Source of the DNA: Loktanella sp. S4079
GTDB lineage: Bacteria; Pseudomonadota; Alphaproteobacteria; Rhodobacterales; Rhodobacteraceae
Reading direction: 5' to 3'
NCBI RefSeq assembly: GCF_000967725.1
Contig: NZ_JXYE01000004.1
Span: 62,001 to 126,000 of the forward strand
DNA: 64,000 nucleotides
Shown: in pieces, positions 1-9,461 of the stretch
Numbering within the stretch: the stretch's first letter is position 1
Layout: the number at the start of each line of letters is the position of its first letter
The notes under the pieces: generated by a model
Database searches by the model: none
Told to the model about the DNA's origin: nothing
The model's input: the letters and a program-made list of their open reading frames with translations, nothing else
Position numbers and translations under genes: made by a program

Positions 1-806
1 ATATCCGCCAGCTTTGCGACTTCTTCGTTCAATGTCTCAATTTCCGTCGAAGTCGCGGCCTCTGAGAAGGTTTCATCTGCGCCGTAAATGTCGCGTGCCA
101 CACCAGTGGTGAGCTGCGCAGGCGTGCCGTCAAACACGATGCGCCCTGCCCGCATACCGATCACCCGGTCGCAATAGCGGCGCGCTGTATCAAGCGTATG
201 CAGGTTCGCGATCACCATGCGCCCGTCTTCTTCGTGAATTTGGCGTAAAGACTGCATCACGACTTGGGCATTCATCGGATCAAGTGACGCAATCGGTTCA
301 TCCGCAAGAATGATCTTGGGGTCCTGCATCAGTGCTCGGGCGATGGCGACCCGCTGCTGCTGACCGCCCGATAGGGCCTCTGCCCGTTTTGGGGCATGCT
401 CCGCGATACCAAGCCGTTCAAGGATTTCGATGGCCCGGTGGATATCTGAGGTCGGGTAAAGATTGAACATTGTCGCCAATGTGTTGCGACGGTTCAAAGT
501 GCCATGCAGCACATTGGAAACCACATCCATTCGTGGCACCAAATTAAATTGCTGAAAAATCATCGCGCATTGCGATTGCCAGTTCCGCTTGGCCGTGCCG
601 CGCAGGGTGGTGACGTCCTGCCCCTCAAACGTGATCGCGCCAGAGGTCGCATCGGTCAGGCGATTCAACATCCGCAGCAAGGTCGACTTACCTGCGCCCG
701 ACCGTCCAATGATCCCGATCATTGCCGGTTTCGCGACATGAATACTTGCAGCGTCAACCGCCGTATTCGCGCCAAAGGTCTTGGTCAGGTTTTCGATTTG
801 CAACAT
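1..806 (-). CDS. phnC: Phosphonate ABC transporter ATP-binding protein (partial, runs off the left edge)
   Basis: Reading leftward from an ATG at 806, the frame stays open to the window edge (about 268 residues seen). It is an ABC-type ATPase that would energise phosphonate uptake at the inner face of the cytoplasmic membrane. The Walker A motif GRSGAGKST is near residue 35, the signature SGGQQQR near residue 145, and Walker B ILADEP follows it. The N-terminal [12 protein letters not shown] and the MLNRLTD segment are typical of PhnC rather than of a generic ABC subunit. A GGAG lies 8 bases before the ATG. It is the first gene of a leftward operon, so PhnD and PhnE would be expected just outside the window. 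I see no convincing Pho box in the leader. Confidence 0.88.
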   Translation of the reverse strand, partial: MLQIENLTKTFGANTAVDAASIHVAKPAMIGIIGRSGAGKSTLLRMLNRLTDATSGAITFEGQDVTTLRGTAKRNWQSQCAMIFQQFNLVPRMDVVSNVLHGTLNRRNTLATMFNLYPTSDIHRAIEILERLGIAEHAPKRAEALSGGQQQRVAIARALMQDPKIILADEPIASLDPMNAQVVMQSLRQIHEEDGRMVIANLHTLDTARRYCDRVIGMRAGRIVFDGTPAQLTTGVARDIYGADETFSEAATSTEIETLNEEVAKLAD

Positions 807-917
807 CGCCAGTCTCCAAAGTCTGACGCTGTTTGGATCCGTGGAATTGCAGTTTTATTAAGGAAACGTGAATGTTTTGTAACGCAAGCACAGAGCGTGT
901 GGGTACGGCACCCCAAA

Positions 918-945
918 ATGAAAAGGCCCCGCAGAGCGAGGCCTA
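918..945 (-). terminator. Rho-independent terminator after the NCS2 permease
   Basis: Read on the minus strand, GGCCTCGC and GCGGGGCC form an 8-bp stem (one G-T pair) around a three-base loop, followed at once by TTTTCATTTTG. It sits 22 bases beyond the permease stop and ahead of the phnC leader, separating the two transcripts. Confidence 0.85.
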
Positions 946-966
946 GTTGATCAATTTAGCGGCAGA

Positions 967-2277
967 TTACATTTCCTTGGGCAGTACCAAGTTCAGTACA
1001 ATCGCGATCAACGCTGTTGGCGCAACTGCCGACGTCGCCAAGACGCGCAGGATATCAGGCATGTATTGCACCGCCGTCGGCACAAGGTTCAGCCCAAGCC
1101 CAAATGTCAGCGATACCGCGATGATGATCATGTTGCGCCGGTCTAGCTTTTCCTCGGACAAGACGTTCAATCCAGCCGAGGCAACCATGCCAAACATCAC
1201 GATTACACCTCCGCCCAAAACCGGCAGCGGCATCGATGCAATCACGGCCCCGATTTTTGGGATCAACCCACAAACGATCAGGACTAGACCACCAATCGTG
1301 ACGACGTGGCGCGACATCACCCCTGTCATGCCAACGATGCCAACATTCTGGCTAAACGAGGTATTGGGCAAACCGCCAAAGACACCTGCAACAGCCGTTC
1401 CCAGACCGTCGGCATAGGTCGCACCAGCGATTTCCGCGTCAGTCGCTTCACGCCCTGCACCAGCCTTGGCCGTGGCGGATGCATCCCCAACTGTTTCAAT
1501 CGCAGATACCACACAAACCAATGTCACGGCGATGACTGCCCCGAGGTTGAATTCAAACCCATAGGGCAACGGTTTGATCATCGAAAACCATGCCGCATTC
1601 CCGACCGCACCAAAATTCACCATCCCCATGATGGCAGCCAATATATAGCCCGCGATAAGCCCAAGCAGGATCGCGGCATTAGACAGCGGCCCTTTGGTAA
1701 AGAACTTTAGCGCAAGCGACACGATCACCACCGTCAATGCGACAGACCAGTGTTTCAACGAACCAAAGCTCTCGGCCTCCATCTGAAACTGTGCAGCCCC
1801 ACCCGCCGCATATTTGATGGCTGTTGGCATCAGGTACAAACCGATGGATAGAATAACGAGGCCCGTCACCAGCGGTGGAAACAACCAACGTAGTTTTTGG
1901 ATCACCGCGCCAAGGCAAAAGTGAATGACGCCCCCGATGATACAAGCCGTTAGCGCGACACCCATGCCCATGGTTGCGGCCACTCCGGCCAGCACCCCGA
2001 CAAAGGCAAAGCTCGTCCCTTGCATGATCGGCAATCGCGCGCCCACCGGCCCAATACCCACCGTTTGGAAAAGCGTTGCGACACCCGCAAATAGCATCGC
2101 CATCTGTACAAGATACACCAGATCATCCGACCCAAAGGCCAGGCCAGCCGCCCCACCGACAATAATCGAAGGCGTCACATTCGACGCAAACATCGCCAAG
2201 ACATGTTGAAAACCCAGCGGGATCGCCTGCCCAAGTGGCGGCGTCACGTTTGGGTCTGAATAAGTTGTTTCAGTCAT
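967..2277 (-). CDS. NCS2-family uracil/xanthine/urate permease
   Basis: A 436-residue polytopic inner-membrane transporter of the nucleobase-ascorbate (NCS2/NAT) family. It carries the NAT signature QNVGIVGMTG near residue 308 and many hydrophobic segments. Family members are proton symporters for uric acid, xanthine or uracil. Substrate cannot be read from the sequence alone, but the next genes upstream in the same direction degrade urate, so urate or xanthine uptake is the likely role (inference). The ATG at 2277 follows GGGGAAAAAG. The 58-base gap to allA contains no terminator that I can see, so it is probably the last gene of the allantoin operon. Confidence 0.9.
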   Translation of the reverse strand: MTETTYSDPNVTPPLGQAIPLGFQHVLAMFASNVTPSIIVGGAAGLAFGSDDLVYLVQMAMLFAGVATLFQTVGIGPVGARLPIMQGTSFAFVGVLAGVAATMGMGVALTACIIGGVIHFCLGAVIQKLRWLFPPLVTGLVILSIGLYLMPTAIKYAAGGAAQFQMEAESFGSLKHWSVALTVVIVSLALKFFTKGPLSNAAILLGLIAGYILAAIMGMVNFGAVGNAAWFSMIKPLPYGFEFNLGAVIAVTLVCVVSAIETVGDASATAKAGAGREATDAEIAGATYADGLGTAVAGVFGGLPNTSFSQNVGIVGMTGVMSRHVVTIGGLVLIVCGLIPKIGAVIASMPLPVLGGGVIVMFGMVASAGLNVLSEEKLDRRNMIIIAVSLTFGLGLNLVPTAVQYMPDILRVLATSAVAPTALIAIVLNLVLPKEM

Positions 2278-2335
2278 CTTTTTCCCCGTTCAATTGCTGC
2301 GGTCATGCCGCGTTAGATGCTGATCTTGATGCCAG

Positions 2336-2815
2336 CTAATTTTCGCGAAACACGCGGTAAGGCGTGTCGAAATAATGTTCTTCGAGATTGGTTTCCGGGC
2401 CAATCCGGTCGATCACCGCAAATAGGCCCGGTCCAGACAAAGGCGTCAGCACCCCGTGCCAGGTTCCCCGGTAAAAATTGATGGCCTCGCCGGGCTTTGT
2501 GATAAATGCCTGCGGGATCAGATCGTCACCTGCGACGATCACCAGAAATGGATCCATGCTCATCGGGATAAACGCCTGCGACCCCAGCGGGTGCCGTTCA
2601 ATCATGTCCAATTGATATGGCAAATGTCGCAGTTCAGATCGAAACAGGCTGATCCCCGGCTTACCGTCCCCTAAATCGATGCCCGCGCGGTCGTGAAACC
2701 GACCGCACAACCCCGCATTGATGATTTTGTCGGGGTCACCTGCACAATTGATCACATCCCCAAATGGCGCAAAGGCGTCTGCCGTCAGGGGCTTAATGGG
2801 GATGTCGCGTGTCAT
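2336..2815 (-). CDS. allA: Ureidoglycolate lyase
   Basis: A 159-residue cupin-fold AllA-family enzyme that splits ureidoglycolate into glyoxylate and urea, the last step of allantoin breakdown. Family hallmarks are the N-terminal LTADAFAPFGDVI, the HPLGSQAFIPM strand, NFYRGTWHGVLTPL (a metal-site-type His) and FAVIDR. Length is normal for AllA. Its ATG at 2815 overlaps the stop of the upstream puuE-uraD gene in an ATGA junction, implying translational coupling. No allantoicase is visible in the window, so the step from allantoate to ureidoglycolate must be encoded elsewhere. Confidence 0.93.
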   Translation of the reverse strand: MTRDIPIKPLTADAFAPFGDVINCAGDPDKIINAGLCGRFHDRAGIDLGDGKPGISLFRSELRHLPYQLDMIERHPLGSQAFIPMSMDPFLVIVAGDDLIPQAFITKPGEAINFYRGTWHGVLTPLSGPGLFAVIDRIGPETNLEEHYFDTPYRVFREN

Positions 2816-4212
2816 CGGGGTAATACATCCTTGAGCCGATGTAATGCGATCCGTTCGACCTGACGACAGGATTCTTTGAATTCTGTGTCGCGGTCATTCA
2901 ATACACGCACCTGCATTGCTATCCTAATCGACGCCTTATCATGGTCGCGCACCGCGATAATGAAGGGAAATCCGAACTTTGCCATATAGTCGGCGTTCAG
3001 TTTGGTGAACTCGGCGCGTTCGTCGTCAGACAACACATCCAATCCGGCACTTGCCTGTTCTGCCGTGCTTTCCGCCGTGAGCTGCTTTGCAGCTGCCAGT
3101 TTCCCCGCCAGATCAGGGTGCGCCTTGAGCACGCCAAGACGTTCTTCTTCGCTTGCCGATCGGAACATGCGAGCCAAGGCATTATGCAGCCCAACCGACG
3201 TGTCATGTGCTGGCCCCAGCTCCAGATCAAACGCACGTTCTGCGATCCAAGGGGAATGTTCGAACACGCTGCCATAGTTTTCGACAAATGTGGCGCGATC
3301 CATCTGTGATGGTCGTGCAAAGCGCTGATGCGGATGGGTCGCCGCCCAGTGATCGGCGATTTGTTCGCGGGTAGCGAACCAGACGTCCGCGTGGCTTTGG
3401 GCGTATTCGATAAATTGGCGCAGCGCCTCGACCCGTCCCGGACGACCGATCAGACGACAGTGCAATCCAATCGACAACATCCGCCCGCCTTCGCGATAAA
3501 GCGCATCAAAGCTGGATTTGAGATAATCAAAAAACTGCGCCCCTGAATTGAACCCCTGCGGCGTGGCAAAGCGCATGTCGTTAGCATCCAAGGTATATGG
3601 CACGATCAACTGGTCGGCTTCGCCAAACTCGGACCAATATGGCACATCATCCGCATAGGTATCAGCCACATAGGCAAACTGGCCTGTTTCGGCAGCGAGC
3701 CGCACCGTGTTGTCAGAACACCGCCCTGTGTACCAACCGCGTGGCGGTTCACCGACGACCTCGGTATGTAGGCGAATAGCCTCGGCCATGTCAGCGCGTT
3801 CGACATCTTCTGGCGCGTCTTTATATTCGATCCATTTCAGACCGTGGCTGGCGATTTCCCAACCTGCTTCCTTCATCGCAGCGACCTGTTCAGGGCTTCG
3901 CGCCAATGCCGTTGCGACGCCATAAACGGTGATCGGCAAATCCTTCATCAACCGATGCAGCCGCCAGAACCCGGCACGAGAACCGTATTCATAGATGCTT
4001 TCCATGTTCCAATGCCGTTGACCGGGCCACTGCGCTGCACCAACGATTTCAGACAAGAATGCCTCTGACGAGGCATCACCGTGCAAGATATTGTTTTCGC
4101 CGCCCTCTTCGTAGTTCAGAACGATCTGGACAGCGATCTTTGCCCCGTTCGGCCAGTTTGCTGCGGGGGGTTCGGCACCATAGCCGATCATGTCACGCGG
4201 ATATCTTTGCAC
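2812..4212 (-). CDS. puuE-uraD: Bifunctional allantoinase (PuuE-type) / OHCU decarboxylase fusion
   Basis: A 466-residue protein with two fused domains. Residues 1-300 are a polysaccharide-deacetylase-fold allantoinase (PRDMIGYG start, EIASHGLKWIEY), which opens allantoin to allantoate without the metal site of classical AllB. Residues 305-466 are 2-oxo-4-hydroxy-4-carboxy-5-ureidoimidazoline decarboxylase, with HPDLAGK, the SAGLDVL strand and FGFPFIIAVR. Together they would convert OHCU to S-allantoin and then to allantoate in the cytoplasm. The start is a GTG at 4212 with GGAGA 7 bases upstream; it restores the usual PRDMIGYG N-terminus. The gene overlaps allA by 4 bases. Confidence 0.93.
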   Translation of the reverse strand: MQRYPRDMIGYGAEPPAANWPNGAKIAVQIVLNYEEGGENNILHGDASSEAFLSEIVGAAQWPGQRHWNMESIYEYGSRAGFWRLHRLMKDLPITVYGVATALARSPEQVAAMKEAGWEIASHGLKWIEYKDAPEDVERADMAEAIRLHTEVVGEPPRGWYTGRCSDNTVRLAAETGQFAYVADTYADDVPYWSEFGEADQLIVPYTLDANDMRFATPQGFNSGAQFFDYLKSSFDALYREGGRMLSIGLHCRLIGRPGRVEALRQFIEYAQSHADVWFATREQIADHWAATHPHQRFARPSQMDRATFVENYGSVFEHSPWIAERAFDLELGPAHDTSVGLHNALARMFRSASEEERLGVLKAHPDLAGKLAAAKQLTAESTAEQASAGLDVLSDDERAEFTKLNADYMAKFGFPFIIAVRDHDKASIRIAMQVRVLNDRDTEFKESCRQVERIALHRLKDVLPR

Positions 4213-4272
4213 GCGGGTCTCCTATTTCATTCTTAGCCTAGACCGAAATAATCCGGGATTTTTTCAAAACTT

Positions 4273-5193
4273 TTACGAAAGACTTTCGGCTGTCCGAATA
4301 GCATTTGCCACCCGATCAACCATAAACTCCATGAATAGGCGTGTCTTAGGGTCTTGATGCCTGCGATGCGTGTATAGGCAAGACATTTGCACGGGCATCG
4401 GGGGAGTACGCTCTGCGACAACGACCAATGCGCCAGACGCAATGTGTTCTGCCACCTCAAATCGTGGCTTCATCGCAACCCCCTGCCCCGATAGCGCCCA
4501 ATCGGTCAGCACATCGCCATCGTCGCTTTCCAGCCGCCCCTGCACACGAAAACGCTGTGGACCGTTATCGGTTTGTAGCTGCCATTGAAACTCTGTCGCA
4601 CCGGGAAAGCGCAGGTTGAGGCATTCATGCTTGTCCTTGATCAATGCCTTTCCATCGGCGGGCCTGCCACGGCTGGCGATATAGTTTGGCGACGCAACCA
4701 GAACCCGCGTGACCTCTGCAATTTTGCGTTGGCGCAAATTGCTGTCAGCAGGCTGGCCAAGGTGAAATGCCAAATCCAGCCCTTCGGCGGTCAGATCGAC
4801 ATTGCGATCAGTCATGCGCAAACGCACGTCAATCAGCGGATAATCCGTTGTGAATGCGGGCACATGTGGCGCGATCAGACGGCGCCCAACCCCCAAAGGT
4901 GCAGCGACATGCAGCTGCCCCTTGGGGTTTTCCGTCAACTCCATCACCTGCGCCTCTGCGTAGGATACTGCATCCAGCACGCTACACGCACCGCCATAAA
5001 ACGCCTTGCCCTGTGCCGTCGGGGTCAGACTACGGGTTGTGCGTTGAAATAGGCGCACCGACAGGTGGTCCTCTAACTGTGAAATTCGGGCAGAGGTCAC
5101 CGCAGGCGAAATCCGCAAATCGCGCCCTGCAGCAGACATCGAGCCTAATTCGTAGACGCGCACAAAAGTTCGGATATTCTCAAGGTAGGACAT
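4273..5193 (-). CDS. LysR-family transcriptional regulator of the urate locus
   Basis: A 306-residue LysR protein: an N-terminal winged helix-turn-helix (MSYLENIRTFVRVYELGSMSAAGRDL, residues 1-60) followed by a substrate-binding domain. I chose the ATG at 5193 because the family begins at this helix; the upstream 18 codons of open frame are unlike LysR. It is divergent from puuD with 89 bases between the start codons, the usual LysR arrangement for control of the neighbour and of itself. The 60-base gap to puuE-uraD could hold that operon's promoter. The inducer is unknown; a purine intermediate is plausible. Confidence 0.9.
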   Translation of the reverse strand: MSYLENIRTFVRVYELGSMSAAGRDLRISPAVTSARISQLEDHLSVRLFQRTTRSLTPTAQGKAFYGGACSVLDAVSYAEAQVMELTENPKGQLHVAAPLGVGRRLIAPHVPAFTTDYPLIDVRLRMTDRNVDLTAEGLDLAFHLGQPADSNLRQRKIAEVTRVLVASPNYIASRGRPADGKALIKDKHECLNLRFPGATEFQWQLQTDNGPQRFRVQGRLESDDGDVLTDWALSGQGVAMKPRFEVAEHIASGALVVVAERTPPMPVQMSCLYTHRRHQDPKTRLFMEFMVDRVANAIRTAESLS

Positions 5194-5282
5194 TGTTCTG
5201 CAATTTTTGATAGAGCTAGACAGTATCAGGGAATACAAGAAAGCCAAGAGCCTGCCTAGACTGGCACAAAAAAGGAATACCT

Positions 5283-6503
5283 ATGTACGATCTCGCTATT
5301 CTTTGGGACTGGCTGGCCTTTGCCGTGCGCTGGCTACATGTAATCACCGCAATCGCGTGGATCGGATCCAGTTTCTATTTCATCGCACTCGATCTGTCGC
5401 TCAACCGTGATATCGCAGGCCCCGCCGATGGCGAAGAATGGCAGGTCCATGGCGGTGGTTTCTACCACATCCAGAAATATCTGGTTGCGCCAGAGGCGAT
5501 GCCCGAACATCTAACTTGGTTCAAATGGGAAAGCTATTCAACCTGGCTGTCAGGCTTTGCCATGTTGGCCGTGGTCTATTGGGCTGGGGCAGAGCTGTTC
5601 CTGATTGATCCCGCCAAGGCTGACCTCGCCATTTGGCAGGCAATCTTTATCTCGGCAGCCTCGCTGGCCGTGGGCTGGCTGGTCTATGATTTCTTATGCA
5701 AATCACCATTGGGAGAAACGCCAACGGTTCTGATGGTGCTTCTCTTTGTCCTGCTGGTCGCGATGGCATGGGGGTACAACCAGATTTTCACCGGCCGCGC
5801 TGCGCTGCTTCATCTGGGTGCGTTTACGGCGACAATCATGACGGCAAATGTGTTTTTCATCATCATGCCCAATCAGCGGATCGTGGTGGCCGACCTCAAA
5901 GCCGGACGCACCCCCGACCCGAAATACGGCAAAATCGCAAAGCTACGCTCGACGCATAACAATTACCTCACCTTGCCCGTGATTTTCCTGATGCTGTCGA
6001 ACCACTATCCACTGGCCTTTGGCACCAAATACGCATGGATTATTGCGGCGCTTGTCTTTCTCATGGGGGTCACCATTCGGCACTATTTTAACTCCATGCA
6101 CGCCCGCAAAGGGAAACCAACATGGACGTGGCCCGCGACTGTGATCCTATTTTTGATCATCGCGTGGCTCTCGACCGAGCCGGGATACGACAGTTACGAG
6201 GATGCAAGCGCGCGTGATCTGACGCGCTACGAACAACAATTCGCTGACGCCGCAGGATATGCCGAGGTTGAAAATATCGTCATCGGGCGCTGTTCAATGT
6301 GTCATGCGCGTGAACCTGTCTGGGGCAACATGCAACACGCACCCAAAGGTGTATTCCTCGAGACCACCGGCGACATTACCCAACATGCGCGGCAGATTTA
6401 CCTACAGGCCGGGTTGAGCCACGCCATGCCACCCGCCAATATCACATCCCTTCCGGACGAGGATCGCGCCAAACTGGTCGCTTGGTACAGGGCTGGATCG
6501 TAG
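5283..6503 (+). CDS. puuD: Membrane-bound urate oxidase PuuD with C-terminal cytochrome c domain
   Basis: A 406-residue inner-membrane protein of the PuuD family. Residues 1-300 form the urate hydroxylase membrane domain with about eight helices (WLHVITAIAWIGSSFYFIALD, HGGGFYHIQKY, STWLSGFAML). Residues 330-406 form a cytochrome c domain with one CxxCH haem site (CSMCH) and a distal methionine candidate in SHAMPP. It oxidises urate to 5-hydroxyisourate and passes electrons to the respiratory chain. The ATG at 5283 follows AAAAGGAATACCT. No 5-hydroxyisourate hydrolase gene is present, although the next enzyme, the OHCU decarboxylase domain, is encoded just across the divergent promoter. Confidence 0.95.
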   Translation: MYDLAILWDWLAFAVRWLHVITAIAWIGSSFYFIALDLSLNRDIAGPADGEEWQVHGGGFYHIQKYLVAPEAMPEHLTWFKWESYSTWLSGFAMLAVVYWAGAELFLIDPAKADLAIWQAIFISAASLAVGWLVYDFLCKSPLGETPTVLMVLLFVLLVAMAWGYNQIFTGRAALLHLGAFTATIMTANVFFIIMPNQRIVVADLKAGRTPDPKYGKIAKLRSTHNNYLTLPVIFLMLSNHYPLAFGTKYAWIIAALVFLMGVTIRHYFNSMHARKGKPTWTWPATVILFLIIAWLSTEPGYDSYEDASARDLTRYEQQFADAAGYAEVENIVIGRCSMCHAREPVWGNMQHAPKGVFLETTGDITQHARQIYLQAGLSHAMPPANITSLPDEDRAKLVAWYRAGS

Positions 6504-6521
6504 GGTGGATCTTGATCCACC
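6504..6521. repeat. GGTGGATC-TT-GATCCACC palindrome after puuD
   Basis: A perfect palindrome with 8-base arms and a TT spacer begins one base after the puuD stop. A near-identical copy with the same flanks (GTAGGGTGGAT before, CACCTCC after) follows cobD at 53069. It probably acts as a transcript-end hairpin between the convergent puuD and histidine kinase genes. Confidence 0.75.
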
Positions 6522-6526
6522 TCCAG

Positions 6527-7453
6527 TCAAAAGCTGATTTCAAAAACCGCACCGGAACCTTCGATCAACCGAATTTGCGCGCCCTGCCCTTGCAACATGC
6601 GGGCAACAATCGGAAGGCCCATCCCCGTGCCACCCGCGTCACGCCGGGTCGTAAAAAACGGATCGAAAATACGCGTGCGATTACCATCCGAAACGCCCGG
6701 ACCATTGTCAGACACACGCAGCTTATTGTCGGCAAAGGCCACTCTGATCTGAGTCGCTCCATGAGCCAAAGCATTGTCGACCAGATGTCCCAAAACCAGC
6801 ATCAACACCTCTTGCGTGAGCGGCACGCGCCCATCTTGTTCGACATCCACAGCCCGAAATCCGGCCGCAACGTCGGACAGTTGGCATTCACCTTCAGGCA
6901 TTGGTTCTTGCGCTTGGGCCAATGCGCGCTGACTATCCAACAGCGCCTGCATGCGCTTGGCCGCATCGGACACACCAGCAAGCAGTTTTGCCCGGTCCTC
7001 TTGAGCCAACCCATCATCATTGAGCAATTCGGTCGCACCTTGGATCACGGTGAGCGGCGCTTTGAATTCATGCGTGACGTGATCCGCATAGGACCGCAGC
7101 ACCGCCTCGCGGTTCTGCAAGGTTTCCGTCATAGAAATCAGTGATTGCCCAAGACGCGAAAATTCGGGTGTTCCAAAGTGCTGCGGCACATCCAACGCCC
7201 CTTCTGCGCGCGTAAAACGGGTCAATGTCTTGACCGGACGCAATACCAATCGCCACAATAAAAAACCTAGCAATAGGGTCGCAACCAATGCCATCAGCCC
7301 AATCATCCAAGCTGTCTCGGCCCAGCCAAGCACGCCACCCGCGAGCCGAAAATAGGTAATGCCCAATATTGGCAAAAAGAATACCGCAGCCAAGGTGCCG
7401 CCCAGAACCAGCGCTAGCGGCGGACGCCACTTTGCAATTACACGCCGCGGCAT
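6527..7453 (-). CDS. Sensor histidine kinase
   Basis: A 308-residue membrane kinase. Two N-terminal membrane segments lie within residues 10-70, separated by a very short loop, so there is almost no periplasmic sensor. A HAMP-like linker follows, then the H-box HVTHEFKAPL near residue 130 and a HATPase domain with LVDNALAHGA, SDNGPGVSD and GGTGMGLPIV. It should phosphorylate the response regulator encoded immediately upstream, whose 3' end it overlaps by 16 bases. With so little exposed outside, the stimulus is likely membrane-borne or relayed by the polytopic protein of the same operon (inference). Confidence 0.92.
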   Translation of the reverse strand: MPRRVIAKWRPPLALVLGGTLAAVFFLPILGITYFRLAGGVLGWAETAWMIGLMALVATLLLGFLLWRLVLRPVKTLTRFTRAEGALDVPQHFGTPEFSRLGQSLISMTETLQNREAVLRSYADHVTHEFKAPLTVIQGATELLNDDGLAQEDRAKLLAGVSDAAKRMQALLDSQRALAQAQEPMPEGECQLSDVAAGFRAVDVEQDGRVPLTQEVLMLVLGHLVDNALAHGATQIRVAFADNKLRVSDNGPGVSDGNRTRIFDPFFTTRRDAGGTGMGLPIVARMLQGQGAQIRLIEGSGAVFEISF

Positions 7454-8118
7454 GCGCCCATCCTGATACCGACGCCATGCACCGTTTCGATTGCGTCAGC
7501 GCAGCCGGCAGCTGTTAGCTTTGCGCGTAGGTTGCGCAGATGGCTGTCCATTGTCCTGTCCGATACATGAACGTTTGTCCCATAGATCTGATCGACAATC
7601 TGTGGTCGCGATAACACATTGTCAGGACGGCGCATCAAATGCAGTGCCAGCTCCATCTCACGTGCTGTGAGCGGTACTTGGGTCTGGCCAACGTGGCAAA
7701 GGTGGCGCTCTGGGTCAATCGTCAGCACCCCACGGCGCAGCGTCACGGCCTCTGGCACCACGGCAGCACTACGTTTCAAAATCGCCTTCACGCGTGCGAC
7801 CAATTCACGTGGCGAAAACGGCTTGGCCACATAGTCATCTGCACCCAGTTCAAGGCCCACGATCCGATCGACCTCATCGCTTTGGGCTGTCAGAAACAGA
7901 ATTGGCACGTCGGATGATTTCCGCAAGGCTCTGCATACCTCTAGCCCGTCCATCTCTGGCATGCCAATGTCCAGCACAATCAAATTTGGTGACAGGCTTT
8001 GCGCCGCTTCAAGCGCGGCACGGCCATCTGACGCCTCTGCAACGGTATAACCCGCCTGACCTAACGCAATCCGTAGAACATCGCGAATTTGCGTATCATC
8101 ATCTGCTACTAAGATCAT
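7438..8118 (-). CDS. OmpR-family response regulator
   Basis: A 226-residue two-domain regulator. The receiver domain (residues 1-120) has the acidic pair DDD at 6-8, the phosphoacceptor Asp in VLDIGMPEMDG, the Thr of FLTAQ and the Lys of YVAKPF. The C-terminal winged helix (130-224) has LTAREMELALHLMRRPDNVLSR. It is a DNA-binding partner of the downstream kinase. The start ATG overlaps the stop of the membrane protein gene in an ATGA, so all genes of this operon are translationally coupled. Confidence 0.94.
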   Translation of the reverse strand: MILVADDDTQIRDVLRIALGQAGYTVAEASDGRAALEAAQSLSPNLIVLDIGMPEMDGLEVCRALRKSSDVPILFLTAQSDEVDRIVGLELGADDYVAKPFSPRELVARVKAILKRSAAVVPEAVTLRRGVLTIDPERHLCHVGQTQVPLTAREMELALHLMRRPDNVLSRPQIVDQIYGTNVHVSDRTMDSHLRNLRAKLTAAGCADAIETVHGVGIRMGACRGV

Positions 8119-9461
8119 TGCGCCGCCTCCAGTTCCGCCAAACTACGCCGGAGCCGCGCATTCCGATAGCCCCATTCGCGCCAATCGGCAGGTTTGCGCA
8201 ATTGTATCGGATAATAATTACCACATAAATCCGGCTCGTACTTTGCGATTGCAGGCAACACGCCAGCGCTTAGCTTGGTGCAAATGTAATAGGCATCCGT
8301 TCTTTCATGCAAAATGCCTTGGCGTGCGACAAACCCGTCAATATTGATAAAGGCACAAACATAAAGACACAGCACCCCAAGCCCCGACACCCGTACCATA
8401 AACCAAGACCGCGATTGTCTGGTTACGATCTGCATCACGATCAGCAGCAATCCCAACGCCACCAACGTCATCCAGATAAAAGCCGCAAACCTCAAACGGG
8501 TGAGGCCGTAGACCTCAACATAAAGATCAAGCCGCAGAATTGATGATAGCACCAAAAGCACGGTTTGCCCGACCCAGATATACATCAAGCTCTTCAGAAT
8601 TCGGCGACCGTTCAGCCAAGGCTGCACCAACAGCGCAAATCCACCCGCCAAGAGCGCGACAACCACCAAAGGATAGGCACCTTGATGGGCGTATTGGGCA
8701 TAGCTGACACCATCGGGCAATCGGACCCCACCCCAAAGATAGGATAGGTCCAGCACCGATTGCACCGCAAACATCACGTTAAACAAAACCAACGCGCGGG
8801 TAACCGAAGCCACGTTTATCAGGGGGTTCGGGGTCTTGGACACGCGTGTCTTGCGCCCGCGCAACAATCGCGGCGCCATTGCCTGCAACCGCAAGACGGG
8901 CCAAATCAAAACACTAAAGAAAATCCAAAAATAGAAGCGCGCCAGATTTAAATGCTCGAACTCGTACCCCCAATCCAATTGATCGAACCACCCCATCAGC
9001 ACAGGGTTCGCGATGACAAAGAGGAAAGCAAAAACGCCGCCCAACATCACTGGCATGCTCCATGCAGCGAAACGGCTACGAACTTCGCCACCTTTCGGCA
9101 AACACTTTGGCGATGCCGCTATATCCAATGCGATCTGTACGACACCCAGCCAGCACAACCGCACCATCGGCCAGAACCGCAATTTCCCATCAAGCAAGAC
9201 AATGGCGAATACCGCTAATCCTGCAAAAGCAAAGACGACTGATAGAACCTGCACCAGTTCGACCGCTGGCAAAACAGCCGCGATTAAAACGCCCCAGGCC
9301 ATGATGATATTCCGGCGGGGCACTTGTCCGACACATAGATGTGCACCCAGCCCCAGCGACAATACCCAAAAGGCAAACCCAAGCCCCGGAAATACATGCC
9401 AGAACGCGAAATCCGTTAATGCAATCAAGGTGACAAAAACAATTGCACGCTGCCTATTCAT
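8115..9461 (-). CDS. Polytopic membrane protein, DUF4153/DUF4173 type
   Basis: A 448-residue inner-membrane protein with roughly ten to twelve hydrophobic helices and a short C-terminal domain (about 80 residues) ending in an Arg-rich tail. The segment LSYLWGGVRLPDGVSYAQYAHQGAYPLVVVALL matches my recollection of DUF4153/DUF4173 proteins, whose function is unknown. I place the start at the ATG at 9461 because the frame's further-upstream ATGs lie inside an overlapping small ORF that has the good ribosome binding site. The gene is coupled to a response regulator and kinase, suggesting an accessory sensor or the controlled envelope function. Confidence 0.8.
   Translation of the reverse strand: MNRQRAIVFVTLIALTDFAFWHVFPGLGFAFWVLSLGLGAHLCVGQVPRRNIIMAWGVLIAAVLPAVELVQVLSVVFAFAGLAVFAIVLLDGKLRFWPMVRLCWLGVVQIALDIAASPKCLPKGGEVRSRFAAWSMPVMLGGVFAFLFVIANPVLMGWFDQLDWGYEFEHLNLARFYFWIFFSVLIWPVLRLQAMAPRLLRGRKTRVSKTPNPLINVASVTRALVLFNVMFAVQSVLDLSYLWGGVRLPDGVSYAQYAHQGAYPLVVVALLAGGFALLVQPWLNGRRILKSLMYIWVGQTVLLVLSSILRLDLYVEVYGLTRLRFAAFIWMTLVALGLLLIVMQIVTRQSRSWFMVRVSGLGVLCLYVCAFINIDGFVARQGILHERTDAYYICTKLSAGVLPAIAKYEPDLCGNYYPIQLRKPADWREWGYRNARLRRSLAELEAAQ

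Noticed and set aside
504..950. 148-codon plus-strand frame over phnC
   Set aside because: phnC on the other strand has intact Walker and signature motifs; this frame is its shadow.
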